From JACCSI01 sp963815285 (GTDB lineage Bacteria > Acidobacteriota > Vicinamibacteria > Vicinamibacterales > UBA2999), in the NCBI GenBank assembly GCA_963815285.1, contig CAWFGB010000004.1, forward strand, positions 496,001-560,000: DNA of 64,000 bases, written 5' to 3'. This document shows positions 44,462 to 54,601 of this stretch, one piece after another. The translations under genes and the position numbers were made by a program. Position 1 is the stretch's first letter, and each line of letters opens with the position of its first letter. Below the pieces are notes generated by a model. That model did not search any database. It was not told the origin of the DNA and worked only from the letters and a program-made list of their open reading frames with translations.

Positions 44462-44769
44462 CTACTCGGCGCATAACGCGGTCACCGGGTCGACGCCGGC
44501 AGCGCGTCTGGCGGGGCCCAGTCCGGCTATTGCTCCGAGCGCGAGAAAGAAAAATGCACCGGCGAGTGCCGGCGTTCTTCGGCCGGATCGCCACTAGCTC
44601 GTCGGGGTCATCGACGGCAGCCGCGTCATGGTCAACGCGTTCAGGATGCGCAACATCGATGTCTGGGCGCCGATGCCGAGGGCCAACGTCACCACGGCGG
44701 CGAGGGCAAAGCCCGGCGACCGGCGAACTGACGCCACGCGTCACGCACGTCCTGCAGCAGTCTCTCCAT
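44462..44769 (-). pseudogene. ADOP permease relic with internal deletion
   Basis: On the minus strand ATG 44769 begins MERLLQDVRDAWRQFAGRR, the canonical ADOP N-terminus. A frame change then gives FALAAVVTLALGIGAQTSM, the first membrane segment. After a short stretch another frame gives ALAGAFFFLALGAIAGLGPA and RRAAGVDPVTALCAE then the stop, the canonical ADOP C-terminus. About 700 central codons are missing. Both ends survive in 308 bp, so this is an internal deletion followed by decay. Confidence 0.75.
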
Positions 44770-44894
44770 CGTGACCTCCGTTCTTAGGGTCGCGTACGCG
44801 CTCCTTCACCGGCTCGATACTCAGCTCGAGCGCCGCGGCGCGGTGCGCCTCAGCCGCCGAAAGACCCTGCCGGTGCCTTCATCCACGAGCAGAT

Positions 44895-44919
44895 GACGAT
44901 AAGCCCTATTAGGGCGACA
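44895..44919 (+). repeat. Interspersed repeat 2, hairpin part (copy 3)
   Basis: GACGATAAGCCCTATTAGGG matches the 5' part of the copies at 29691 and 63590. GCCCTA-T-TAGGGC is a near-perfect palindrome. It lies about 105 bp upstream of the VOC gene. Confidence 0.55.
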
Positions 44920-45024
44920 GCCACGGCTCTGCTGGCTCAATCCGTCACGCGATCGTCATCGCCCGCGTGGTACGATCGCAAGCTCTCAATAGCACGTCGT
45001 ATCACGTGTGGAAAGGTGCAGCTT

Positions 45025-45498
45025 ATGGCCGTGAAACCCATCCCTGACGGATATCACAGCGTCACCCCGTATCTGATCGTCAACGCCGGACAACGCGCGC
45101 TCGATTACTACAAACAGGCGTTCGGTGCCTCCGAGCTCTTTCGGATGGATGCGCCGGGTGGAAAGATCGGACACGCCGAGATCCAGATCGGCGACTCGCG
45201 CGTGATGCTCTCCGACGAGAACCCTGCATGGGGCGCGAAGGCGCCGACGCCGGGCGTCAGTACGCCGGTGCAGTTGATGATTTACGTCGCCGACGTCGAC
45301 GCAACGTTCAAGCGGGCGCTGGCTGCGGGTGCCAAGGAGACCCAGCCGATCAAGAATCAGTTTTACGGTGACCGGTCGGGAACGCTCACGGATCCGTTCG
45401 GCCACGTGTGGACGATTGCGACCCACGTCGAAGACGTTGCAGCGGATGAAATGCAACGCCGCGCGGCGGACTACATGAAACAACAGCAGAGCGTCTGA
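45025..45498 (+). CDS. VOC-family protein (PhnB-like)
   Basis: 157 residues from ATG 45025, preceded by AAAGGTG. The fold is read from TPYLIVNAGQRALDYYKQAF, GKIGHAEIQIGDSRVMLSDE and GDRSGTLTDPFGHVWTIATH, all hallmarks of the PhnB/3-demethylubiquinone-9 3-methyltransferase-like VOC group. These are usually small dimeric proteins of unclear activity, some binding metal. No neighbour gives a clue. A perfect 11-bp hairpin follows 26 bases after the stop. Confidence 0.88.
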   Translation: MAVKPIPDGYHSVTPYLIVNAGQRALDYYKQAFGASELFRMDAPGGKIGHAEIQIGDSRVMLSDENPAWGAKAPTPGVSTPVQLMIYVADVDATFKRALAAGAKETQPIKNQFYGDRSGTLTDPFGHVWTIATHVEDVAADEMQRRAADYMKQQQSV

Positions 45499-45523
45499 GC
45501 CCTGCGGTTAACCTGCTCTGATA

Positions 45524-45554
45524 GCATGGGCGCCTTTTCCCGAGGCGCCCATGC
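45524..45554 (+). terminator. Perfect 11-bp hairpin
   Basis: GCATGGGCGCC-ttttcccga-GGCGCCCATGC is a perfect inverted repeat 26 bases past the stop of the VOC gene. There is no U-run after it. Probably a terminator for the VOC mRNA or a 3' stabilising stem. Confidence 0.6.
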
Positions 45555-45721
45555 GAAAGTCGAGGAGTAGCAGCCGGCTCACCTCATACCGGGAATCGTC
45601 CACGCGGGGGTGTCGGTACACGCCCCGCTTGTCCGGCGACCCGTGCCGCCCTGGCGCCCACACCGACCACGGACCAGCAACGCCCCGATTCCTTGACACG
45701 CCACCGCGGGCATTCGATCAT

Positions 45722-46762
45722 GTGCGCGTGCAGAACGCGATAAAAGCATTTGTTGTCCTCGTGACTGCGTCATGCCTCGTGCATGGCGTCGCACTCATCG
45801 CACAGAATCCGCAAGCGCCGGCTGCGCCCGTGCCCCCTGGACTGCCCGACTGGGCCTACACCCCGCCGCCGCCAGGATCGCCACGCACGCCGTCGGCGTT
45901 GCCGGACGACGACAATGCCGTGATCCGCATCCCCGACACGGCGCGGACGATGACACGCGGGGCGTTGCGGGCCCGGCAGGAGATTCCCGATTGGTATCCC
46001 GAAGATCGGCGCGGGCAGATGCCTGACATCGTTCGACGTGGCAGGGAGGGAGTGCGTGCCTGCGGTCTCTGTCATCTGGCGGACGGATCGGGACGCCCTG
46101 AAAACGCGCCGGTCAACGGGCTGCGAGTCGAATACTTCATCCAGCAAATGGAGGACTTCAAGAATGGCGTGCGGCGGAGCGCTGACCCGCGGAAATCAAA
46201 CACGAACCTCATGATTGCGTTGGCCAGGGAGGCGACGGCCGAAGAGGTCAGAGCAGCGGCGGAGTACTTTGCCGCGCAACCCTACCCCAAACGACTCAAG
46301 GTCGTCGAATCACGCACAGCGCCGAAAGTACGGCTGCAGGGCGGGATGCACATGGCGATTCCCGCTGGTGAAGGCGGCGGCTTGGTGCCGATTGGCGACG
46401 AGATCGTCGAGGTGCCCGACGACAACCTGCGTGCCGAAGCGCGAGACACGCGACTGGGCTTCACCGCCTCCGTGCCGGTTGGCACGTTGAGTCGAGGTAA
46501 GGACCTTGCCGCCAAGTATCAGTGCGGCGTCTGCCATGGGGCAAACTTCGAAGGCCTTGGTCCTGTACCTCCCCTCGCTGGGAGATCGCCAAGTTACGTG
46601 ATGCGGCAGCTCTTCGACATGAAGACGGGCGCACGCCGCGGACCGTGGGCCGAACTGATGATGCCGGTGCTCGAGAGCATGTCGGTGCAGGAGATGATGG
46701 CGGTTTCCGCCTACGCTGCGTCGCTGGATCCGTCCGCCGGGGCAAGCCGCGCCAGGCGCTGA
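45722..46762 (+). CDS. Secreted diheme c-type cytochrome
   Basis: 346 residues from GTG 45722; GTG 45728 is equally possible. The signal peptide is NAIKAFVVLVTASCLVHGVA. Two CxxCH heme sites occur, CGLCH at about residue 118 and CGVCH at about 265. The distal ligands probably come from NLMIALAREA and MMPVLESMS-type methionines. The domain layout resembles tandem cytochrome c553/c4-like proteins that carry electrons in the periplasm to terminal oxidases. No oxidase or dehydrogenase is adjacent; the TPP enzyme downstream is convergent. Confidence 0.87.
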   Translation: MRVQNAIKAFVVLVTASCLVHGVALIAQNPQAPAAPVPPGLPDWAYTPPPPGSPRTPSALPDDDNAVIRIPDTARTMTRGALRARQEIPDWYPEDRRGQMPDIVRRGREGVRACGLCHLADGSGRPENAPVNGLRVEYFIQQMEDFKNGVRRSADPRKSNTNLMIALAREATAEEVRAAAEYFAAQPYPKRLKVVESRTAPKVRLQGGMHMAIPAGEGGGLVPIGDEIVEVPDDNLRAEARDTRLGFTASVPVGTLSRGKDLAAKYQCGVCHGANFEGLGPVPPLAGRSPSYVMRQLFDMKTGARRGPWAELMMPVLESMSVQEMMAVSAYAASLDPSAGASRARR

Positions 46763-46775
46763 TCGCGGGAGCATC

Positions 46776-48317
46776 TCACACCATCGCCTCGATCACGTGT
46801 GGCCCCTCTTCGGCCAGCGCGCGCTCGAGCTCCTGCACCAGTTCCCCGGCCGTCTCGACGCGAACGGCCGGGACACCCATGCCCCTTGCCAGGTACACCC
46901 AATCGATTGGCGGCTGATCGAGCTGAGTCAGACGCTGTGCCTGCGGACCGAGCGTCGTCACGCCAGCGCGCGCCATTTCGATGCCCAGGATCCGGTAACT
47001 CCGATTGCTGCAAATGATCGTGGTGACGTCGAGCCCTTCGCGCGCCTGCGTCCACAGCGCCTGCAGCGTGTACATCGCGCTGCCGTCGGCCTGGAGATTG
47101 ATGACGGGCCGATCGGGACATGCGATTGCGGCGCCGGTTGCGCACGGTGGCCCGAGACCGATGGCCCCGCCCGGCTGCGCAAGCACCGTGTGCCTCGGTG
47201 CCGACTGCGACATGGCGAGAAACGGTCCCATGCTGGTGTTGCTTTCGTCCATGACGATGGCGTGCTCCGGGAGCAATGAGGCGACGACCGCCGAGAGTGT
47301 GTCGGGCTTCAACTTGCCAGCCGGACGCGTTATCGCTTGTCCGATCGGCAGGTCGGCATCGCGCGGAGCACCGAGCCCATCGGCGAGAGCCTCGAGCGCT
47401 CCCGTGATGTCGTCGTATGGCGTTGCGAGCGTTGCGTGGCGGTGTTCCGATGACAGCAGGTGGCTCGGCAGGCCGGGATAACCGAAGAACGCGACAGGCG
47501 GCTTCGCTCCGGCCAGCACCACCGAATGGAACCGCGCGAGCGCGGCGATCGCCTGGTCAGGAAAGTACGGCAGGCGTTCGATCGACGGGGTGCCCGCCCC
47601 ACGCTCCCAACGGGCCGGAAACGTCTCGCACATCAGCGTACACCTCGTGGCCTCCGCGATGCGTGCAGCTGCGCGGACGCCGCGTTCGCTCAATCCGTCT
47701 CCGCCGAGAAACAGCACTGCCGGTGCCTCGACGCGCAACCCCTCGGCGGCACGAGCAACCGCCTCGTCCGCAACGCGCGGCCTCGCGGGAATGTCGGGTA
47801 GGCCGGCCGCACCAGACGCCCGTTCGAGCTGGCAATCGTGCGGAATGACGAGCGTGGCGATCTGTCCGGGCGGCTGCCGTGCCGCGGCAATCGCCGCCGC
47901 CGCATCAGCGCCGAGCGAGGCGGCAGACTGGTTGCGCCGGAACCAGCCCGAGACCGGCCGCGCGAGCGATTCGATGTCGCTGGTGAGCGGCGCGTCTGCG
48001 GCAAGGTGCCACGTCGCGTGATCGCCAACGAGATTGACGATCGGCGAGCGTGCCCGCCGCGCATCGTGCAGGTAGGCGAGCCCGTTGGCGAGACCCGGTC
48101 CCAGGTGCAGCAGCGTGACGGCAGGCTTGCCCGCCATGCGCGCGTAGCCGTCGGCGGCGCCGGTGCAGACGCCCTCGAACAGCCCCAGCACGGCTCGCAT
48201 ACCGGGCACCTCGTCGAGCGCGCGCACGATGGGCATCTCGGTGGTGCCCGGATTGGCAAAGCAGACGCCGAGACCTGCATCGATGAGTGTGCGAATCAAC
48301 GCCTCCGCGCCAGTCAC
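46776..48317 (-). CDS. Thiamine diphosphate-dependent enzyme, acetolactate synthase/benzoylformate decarboxylase-like
   Basis: 513 residues with the three-domain POX layout. The N-terminal pyrimidine-binding domain has the catalytic Glu48 in LGLFEGVCTGAADGYARM. The middle domain is at about 185-320. The C-terminal diphosphate-binding domain carries LQADGSAMYTLQALWTQARE followed by a CSN motif, the usual GDG...N metal site with Ala for the first Gly. It resembles the IlvB-like 'acetolactate synthase large subunit' proteins of about 515 residues that lack a regulatory subunit. The exact reaction is unknown. It is transcribed alone. Confidence 0.85.
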   Translation of the reverse strand: MTGAEALIRTLIDAGLGVCFANPGTTEMPIVRALDEVPGMRAVLGLFEGVCTGAADGYARMAGKPAVTLLHLGPGLANGLAYLHDARRARSPIVNLVGDHATWHLAADAPLTSDIESLARPVSGWFRRNQSAASLGADAAAAIAAARQPPGQIATLVIPHDCQLERASGAAGLPDIPARPRVADEAVARAAEGLRVEAPAVLFLGGDGLSERGVRAAARIAEATRCTLMCETFPARWERGAGTPSIERLPYFPDQAIAALARFHSVVLAGAKPPVAFFGYPGLPSHLLSSEHRHATLATPYDDITGALEALADGLGAPRDADLPIGQAITRPAGKLKPDTLSAVVASLLPEHAIVMDESNTSMGPFLAMSQSAPRHTVLAQPGGAIGLGPPCATGAAIACPDRPVINLQADGSAMYTLQALWTQAREGLDVTTIICSNRSYRILGIEMARAGVTTLGPQAQRLTQLDQPPIDWVYLARGMGVPAVRVETAGELVQELERALAEEGPHVIEAMV

Positions 48318-48441
48318 GCCGTGACTGTACTCCAGCTCCGACGAGCGAAGCGACGGTCAAACGCCAGCGAACAAAGGGTGATCTGCGCGGAGAATCAGAT
48401 CGCTGAAGCAAAGAGTCCGGCGCCTGAAGCAAGGATTCAGT

Positions 48442-49422
48442 TCACGGTCGGAGCCAGACCCACTGCCACGCGACGGCAATCGTGCGAAAGTCGGTTCCTG
48501 TGCGGACTGACACGCCGGCGCTGTAGGACGCCTTGATCGCCTGTTGCCGGCCAACCGGTAGAGAAAGCGTCGCGCCCAGACGTGTGTTGTTCACCGCGCC
48601 AAGCGGCTCGTTCCCTTCCACTTGAGTACTGCCGCCCGAATACCAGGTGCCGTCGACAGCCAGCCAGAGTCGCGCCCTGAAGGTGTAGCTCACGTGTCCT
48701 TGCGCCGAGAAAACCGGTTCCTGCGTTCGCCGAACCGTACCGGGGTAGAACTCGCGGTTGACGGTGAACAGCCAGAGTCCGACGTAGGCATCGACGTCCC
48801 ACCGCCCCTTCGGTACCGCGATGCCGAACTCAGGCTTGAACGCCCAGCGATTCGTCCCGAGGTTTACGAGCCTGGTTCGGTCGTATTCGCCGGTCGGCGC
48901 CGCCAGCGTCAGGCTCGCACCGACGATGGTACGGCGCGGTGCTTTGGCGAACTCTTGCAGGGACATCGCGTCGTTGCCGCGCAGGTTGATCGAGAACCTG
49001 GCGCGAAGATCGGTGAAACCGTCGCGCGTAATCGTCCGCGCATCCTCACCGACAAGGCCGCTCAGCTCGCCCGATGCCAAAGGCACGACGGCGGAGAGGA
49101 GCGCCAGCTTGCCGAACGCTGAGAACGTCGTGCCAACGCCGGCAAAGATGCCATTGATACCCGCGTTGACGTCTCGCAACGGAAGCGTCGGGTCGAACAC
49201 CACCGATCCGGTTGAGCGCGATGCGCCAACGACGAGAAATGTGGTGCCCACGGGGCTGGCGGAATAGGCTTTCGGTTCCATGTCCTGGGCGGTCGCCGGC
49301 AGTGCGGCGGCCAGCCAGACACATCCGATCGCCCAGAGCCGCACTCCAGGTGGTCGCACCGGGGCATTATCGTCCCTCTTCGACGCCTTCGTTAGCGTTC
49401 GCGTCGTCACTCGCGAACTCAT
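48442..49422 (-). CDS. Outer-membrane beta-barrel protein, phenol-degradation-type transporter family
   Basis: About 326 residues from ATG 49422, and possibly shorter, since a GTG before the signal peptide (RLWAIGCVWLAAALPATAQ) is also usable. The mature part is alternating-hydrophobic beta strands: RRTIVGASLTLAAPTGEYDR, RWDVDAYVGLWLFTV and RLWLAVDGTWYSGG. The chain ends in aromatic-rich VAWQWVWLRP. This matches the MetA-pathway 'transporter' barrel family (PF13557 type). Substrate unknown. It is divergent from the M14 peptidase gene, whose start is 50 bp away. Confidence 0.78.
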   Translation of the reverse strand: MSSRVTTRTLTKASKRDDNAPVRPPGVRLWAIGCVWLAAALPATAQDMEPKAYSASPVGTTFLVVGASRSTGSVVFDPTLPLRDVNAGINGIFAGVGTTFSAFGKLALLSAVVPLASGELSGLVGEDARTITRDGFTDLRARFSINLRGNDAMSLQEFAKAPRRTIVGASLTLAAPTGEYDRTRLVNLGTNRWAFKPEFGIAVPKGRWDVDAYVGLWLFTVNREFYPGTVRRTQEPVFSAQGHVSYTFRARLWLAVDGTWYSGGSTQVEGNEPLGAVNNTRLGATLSLPVGRQQAIKASYSAGVSVRTGTDFRTIAVAWQWVWLRP

Positions 49423-49471
49423 CCACGCGAGCTCTAGTGGGCGCCGCCTTCGAGAGTCGTATACTCCGCGG

Positions 49472-52289
49472 ATGGCACGCACACGACGTTTTCTGTTCCT
49501 CAGTCTCGCGCTCCTGCTTTCAGCCCAGATACTGGGACCGGACGCGCTTCTTGCGACGTCTGCCGCGATCCACGCCCCGCGACCTGCAGCGGAGGCCGAG
49601 CAGTCGGGCGCGCAGGCGCTGCCGACGCCCGAGCAGTTCTTTGGCTTCCATCCCGGCGCCGCCGGCGAGTTGGCGCGTTACCCCAAGGTCCTCGAGTACT
49701 TTCAGCTGGCCGCGAAGTCGACCGACCGTGTGAAGTACCGAGGAGCTGGGCAAGACGACCATGGGGAATGTGTATGCGCTTTTACGCATCAGCTCCCCGC
49801 AGAATCTGGCCCGGTTCGATCGCCTCGTCGAGATCAATAGACGACTCGCAGATCCGCGCGGGCTCTCAGATGCTGAGGCGCAGAAGCTCGCCGCCGAGGG
49901 CAAGCCGTTCTACTTCCTCTACGCGACGATCCACTCGACGGAGGTTTCCAACGGCCAGGCCATCATCCACATCCTCCATCGGCTGGCCACCGAGAATTCG
50001 CCGGAAGTGCGCGAGATTCTGGATAACGCCGTGGTGTTGCTCGTCCCCTCGCAGAATCCCGACGGCCAGCACCTGGTGATCGACCACTGGTACCAGACGA
50101 AAGGCACGAAGCTGAACCGAACGTATCCCGACCTCTATCACAAGTACGTCGGGCACGACGACAATCGCGACTGGTTCATGTTCACGCAGAAAGAGACGCG
50201 CATGAACATCGAGCTGGTGCAGAACCGGTACAAGCCAATCATCACGCACGACATGCACCAGCAGGGCGCCGCCAACTCACGCATCTTCGTGCCGCCCTTC
50301 ACGGATCCCTTCGACGTCAACATCCATCCGATCCTGGCGCTCGGGCAGGCGACGGTCGGGCAGGCGATGGCCACGGCACTGCTCGCCGAGGGCAAGGAAG
50401 GCGTGGCGTGGAACGAGTCGTACGACATGTGGACCCCGGCGCGGCAGTACATGGTCTACCACGGTCAGCCGCGCATCCTCACCGAGATTGCCGGAGGCGC
50501 GCTCGCCGATACCTATGCCAATCCGCAGAAGGGGCGTCCGCTTGGCCCGCAGGAATCGCGCTGGAATTTCCCGGTGCCGTACTCGAAAGACACGTGGTCA
50601 CTGCAGCAGCAGGTGGACTACGGGGTCACCGCGGCAATGGCCGGCATCGCCCACGTGGCGAAATACGGCCGCGAGTGGCTCTACAACTTCTACCGCGTGC
50701 ACCGCGACTGGGCGAACGACGACAAGGGGCCTTTTGCGTTTGTCGTCCCCGCCGCGCAGCGCGATCCGTACGCCACTTACGAGATGCTCGACATCCTGAA
50801 GTTCGCCGAAGTCGAGATCTATCGCGCGACGGCGCCCTTCACGGCTGGTGGCAAGAGCTATCCGGCCGGGTCGTGGGTAATCAAGACGGCACAGCCGTAC
50901 GGCGCGTTTGCCAAGACGATGCTCGAGAAGCAGGTCTATCCGGATCTGCGGCTGTTTCCAGGAGGACCACCCGAACCGCCGTATGACGTCACGGCGCACA
51001 CGCTGTGGATGCTGATGGGCGTGACCGTCGATCCGGTCGAGAAACCTTTCGAAGCGCCGCTTGAAATGCTGAAGAGCATCGCACCTGTCGCGAAGCCAGC
51101 TCCGGCACGCGCGGCGGGCGCGTACCTCATCGGCCCAGAATCGTACGGCGTGTTCAAAGTGGTGGCCGATCTACAGAAGGCCAACGTACCAATCTTCCGC
51201 GCAGCCAGGACCTTTGAATCTAGTGGGCAGTCGCACGCGCCCGGCACCTTCGTAATTCCACCCGTCGCTGCCGCCCAGAAGATCGTCGAGAACGCCGCTC
51301 GAAATCTGGGGCTGCCGGTGTACGTCGCCGATCGGGCACCGTCGATCGATGGCTTCCGCCTGAAGTCCGGAACGCGCGTGGGTTTGTACCGCGGCGCCAA
51401 CAACATGCCTGGTGGCTGGATGCAGTGGCTGCTCGAGCAGTACGGCATCAATCACCAGGTCGTCAGCGCGAAGGACTTCGACGACCTCGCTGCCAAATAC
51501 GACGTGATTCTGCTCGTGTCCGGCATCACGAAACAGCGCATCGTCGATGGCCTCGACATGACGCGCAACGATCCGAAGGAGTTCGGGTGGGCGGCCGGCG
51601 TGGGCGAGGAGGGATGGAACAAGCTGCGCGCGTTTGTCGAGAACGGGGGCACGCTGCTGGCCATCGGCTCCGCGGTCGAGACCGCGCGCGAGCTGCTCGA
51701 TCTGCCGATCGAGAAGGCGCTGCCGGAGGCGCCGCCACGCTTTGGACCGGGAGCGGGGACTGCCGGTTCCGAAACGGTGCCGGCGTCAACGGTCGATCGC
51801 ACACTGCGCGACGCGTTCAGCAGTCCCGCCCGCCTGATGCAGGTACTGCGCGATCGCGTGGCCGAGCCCGAGAACCTGTTCTACTGTCCCGGCTCGTTGC
51901 TGCTCAACGAATTCGACGTCAATCATCCGGTCGCGTGGGGCATGCCGGCATCGTGGCCGATCTTCTTCGAATCCGATCAGGCGTACCGTCTGCGTCCCGG
52001 CTTCGGGATCGACGCGTCCGTGGCAGCACGCTACCCTCGCGAGCAGATCCTGCAGAGCGGATGGCTGCTCGGCGAGGAATACCTGAAGGATCAGGCCAAC
52101 GTGATCGCCTTCCGCGTCGGCGAAGGGTATGTCGTGACTTACGGCAGTCAGATCGACTTCCGCACACAGCCTCGTGCGACCTTCAAGCTGTTGTTCAATG
52201 GCATGTTCCACGGGCCATCATCTCCCGTGACCGCGGCGCAGATGGGGCAGTTGGCTCCGGTAACGTCGAGCGAGCGACGACAGCAATGA
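49472..52289 (+). CDS. Secreted M14-family zinc carboxypeptidase-like protein (one frameshift near the N-terminus)
   Basis: ATG 49472 opens a signal peptide (RRFLFLSLALLLSAQILG) and PTPEQFFGFHPGAAGELARY, the standard start of this family. At about 49738 the frame changes. Removing one C from TACCGAGGAG restores YEELGKTTMGNVYALLRIS, which then runs uninterrupted to 52289 (842 codons from ATG 49761). Zinc motif HSTE is in YATIHSTEVSNGQ and the third ligand lies in THDMHQQGAANSR. The C-terminal half is glutamine-amidotransferase-like. The whole protein would be about 938 residues. It trims peptides outside the cytoplasm. The shift may be an assembly error. TATACT at 49460 suggests a leaderless mRNA. 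Confidence 0.85.
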
Positions 52290-52340
52290 CGAAGTCTCGC
52301 CCTCGGTATACATTCAGACGGGAGTAGACTTCCGCCCACC

Positions 52341-53801
52341 ATGCGGCCAGTTCCTGTCTCCGCGTGCGACCTTGCGATTCGCCTGTGTGCGGCCGCGCTA
52401 CTCGTTGTTTCGGCTCAGGCCGCGCAGCAGCCGGCCACGCCGGCGCCGCTGCCGCCCGGGCAGAGCAACGACCCGTTTCCGGCGCCGATCGCGGCAACCG
52501 AAGGCGTCATCCGTGTGAACGTGCGCGAGTTTGCCTCTCTGCCGGATATTGCCGGTCAGGCCGCGCGGATGATGAACCTCGTCGACGAGACCGTCACAAA
52601 ACGGCTGTTCGTCAACGACATGCGAGGCCCGCTCTACAGCGTCAGCTACGACGGCAAGACCGTCGAGCTGTATCTCGACATCAATGATTCGTCGTGGGGC
52701 GTCGGCGTGCAGTCGGGAGGACGCGAGCGCGGCTTTCAGAGCTTCACGTTCCACCCGCAGTTCGGCCGGCCCGGCACGCCGGGCTTTGGCAAGTTCTACA
52801 CCTACACGGACAGCCCGGACCAGACGCCCTCCGCCGATTTCACGACGAGCAATCCGGAGACCACTCACGACACTGTGCTGCTCGAGTGGACGACGAAGAC
52901 GCCAGGCGCGCGGACGTACGACGGCGGGCCGCCGCGCGAGCTGATGCGGTTCCGCCAGCCGTTCGCCAACCACAACGCCGGGCACCTTGCGTTCAATCCG
53001 CTCACCGCACAAGGCAGCGCCGAGTTCGGACTGCTCTATATCGGCGTCGCCGATGGCGGGAGCGGGGGCGACCCGATGAACCTGTCTCAGAATCTCGGAT
53101 CGGCGTTCGGCAAGATCCTCCGCATCGACCCGCTCGGTTCGACGAGCGCTAACAAGAAGTACGCCATCCCGCCGTCGAATCCGTTCGTCAAGAAGGACGG
53201 TGCGCTGCCGGAGATCTACGCATACGGCATGCGCAATCCACAACGCTTCGCCTGGGACTCGAAGAACGGCAACCTGTTCGTTGCCGACATCGGCCAGAAC
53301 ATCGTCGAGGAGATCAGTCCCGTGACAGCGGGCGCCAACCTGGGATGGAATGCATGGGAGGGCAGCTTCCGCTTCATCAGCCGCCAGGCCGTGAGCCTCG
53401 AGAAGCCGCGTGGCGATCCCGCAGTCACGTATCCCATCGCCGAGTGGGACCAGAGCGATCCGCTCTTGCAGCGCCAATCCGCCGCGAGCGGCCTGATCGT
53501 TTATCGCGGCAGTGATTTAAAGGACTTGGCGAATCTCGTGATCTTCACGGACATGCCGAGCGGCGAGATCTTCTATGTCAACGCCGATCGGCTGCCCTCT
53601 GGTGGTCAGGACGTCATCCGCCGGATTCTGTTGAACGTCGACGGGACCGCAAAGACGATGCTGGAGATCATTCAGGCGAAGAATCAGGCGCAGGGGAAGA
53701 AACCGGCGACGCGGGCAGATCTGCGAATCAACAGTGGTCCAGGCAATCAAGTGTTCCTGCTGAACAAGGGTGATGGAACGATCCGCGTGCTGACACCTTA
53801 A
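52341..53801 (+). CDS. PQQ-dependent sugar dehydrogenase-like (GSDH) secreted protein
   Basis: 486 residues with signal peptide (LCAAALLVVSAQA). The six-bladed propeller of the soluble glucose/sorbosone dehydrogenase family is read from FQSFTFHPQFGRPGTPGFGK, FANHNAGHLAFNP (catalytic His region), GLLYIGVADGGSGGDPMNLS and YAYGMRNPQRFAWD. The C-terminus RINSGPGNQVFLLNKGDGTI is typical. It probably oxidises sugars in the periplasm with PQQ. An 8-bp hairpin marks its 3' end. Confidence 0.88.
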   Translation: MRPVPVSACDLAIRLCAAALLVVSAQAAQQPATPAPLPPGQSNDPFPAPIAATEGVIRVNVREFASLPDIAGQAARMMNLVDETVTKRLFVNDMRGPLYSVSYDGKTVELYLDINDSSWGVGVQSGGRERGFQSFTFHPQFGRPGTPGFGKFYTYTDSPDQTPSADFTTSNPETTHDTVLLEWTTKTPGARTYDGGPPRELMRFRQPFANHNAGHLAFNPLTAQGSAEFGLLYIGVADGGSGGDPMNLSQNLGSAFGKILRIDPLGSTSANKKYAIPPSNPFVKKDGALPEIYAYGMRNPQRFAWDSKNGNLFVADIGQNIVEEISPVTAGANLGWNAWEGSFRFISRQAVSLEKPRGDPAVTYPIAEWDQSDPLLQRQSAASGLIVYRGSDLKDLANLVIFTDMPSGEIFYVNADRLPSGGQDVIRRILLNVDGTAKTMLEIIQAKNQAQGKKPATRADLRINSGPGNQVFLLNKGDGTIRVLTP

Positions 53802-53807
53802 GTCCTA

Positions 53808-53830
53808 CCATCGCCCGTCTACGGCGATGG
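53808..53830. terminator. Convergent hairpin terminator
   Basis: CCATCGCC-cgtctac-GGCGATGG, an 8-bp perfect stem, lies between the stops of the plus-strand PQQ gene (53801) and the minus-strand gene (53819), and could end transcription from both sides. Confidence 0.55.
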
Positions 53831-54259
53831 AACCGGCATGGAGTCAATGACCCACGCGCGCTGAATCAAGCCTTCACGCACGAGATACATCCAAGTGGCT
53901 TGACGTCGCTCGCCAGGCATGCCCGTGAAGTGCTCCTGGTCGATGACGAATTGCCCTTCGACGATGCGTGGCTGGACGGTGACGCGAAAGTCGGCGGGCA
54001 GAGACTGCAGTTGCCGCGAATAGTGCGCCCGGATGCTGTCACGCGTCTGGACGATGACCTGACCGCCAGGAAAGCGCGCGAAGATGGCATCCGGGGCGAC
54101 CAGTGCCGCCATCGCGTCGGCGTTGCGAGCGTTGCCTGCGTCAATAAAGCGCTGGACGATGACTTCGGGCATCACCACTGGGGACGGAGACGAGGCCTGT
54201 TGAGCTCGCGCGCCGCTTGTGATTGCGAGTAAGACCGCGACAGTGCCTACGATTCGCAT
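53819..54259 (-). CDS. Secreted SnoaL/NTF2-like protein (nuclear transport factor 2 fold)
   Basis: 146 residues from ATG 54259, preceded by AAGGAG. Signal peptide IVGTVAVLLAITSGARAQ. The fold is read from VIVQRFIDAGNARNADAMAA, LVAPDAIFARFPGGQVI and DQEHFTGMPGERRQATWMYL, with the last strand LIQRAWVIDSM. These domains bind small ligands or catalyse isomerisation, or act as secreted scaffolds. No specific role can be given. Confidence 0.82.
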   Translation of the reverse strand: MRIVGTVAVLLAITSGARAQQASSPSPVVMPEVIVQRFIDAGNARNADAMAALVAPDAIFARFPGGQVIVQTRDSIRAHYSRQLQSLPADFRVTVQPRIVEGQFVIDQEHFTGMPGERRQATWMYLVREGLIQRAWVIDSMPVPSP

Positions 54260-54601
54260 GAAGCTCCTTGCTGGGTTCCGAGCTGCCCTCCGGACATCCG
54301 CTTCAGCCGCGGCTCGTAACGATGGCATCGATCGTCGTCGGCTGCAAGCCCGCGCTGCAACAGCCCGCGCTGCCCAGCGAACGTTGACCACATCGTTTGC
54401 AGATCCATCATGACTTCGGGCGCTTGACTGAGCCCGTCGTGTCCACCTGATCGGACGATAAGGCTGGCGAGGAATGCCGAGCCGGTGGCAATGACTGCCG
54501 TCTCGAGAGCCATGGATGAGCACGCGCGATTACACCGGCGAGGTGCGATGAGCCGGACTCTTGCCCCACAAACAAGGTACGCCTCTTGAATCTCGTCCAA
54601 T
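54260..54601. other. Intergenic region, nothing recognised
   Basis: About 340 bp. A minus-strand frame through it has no good start and no recognisable domain. Nothing else is seen. Confidence 0.35.
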
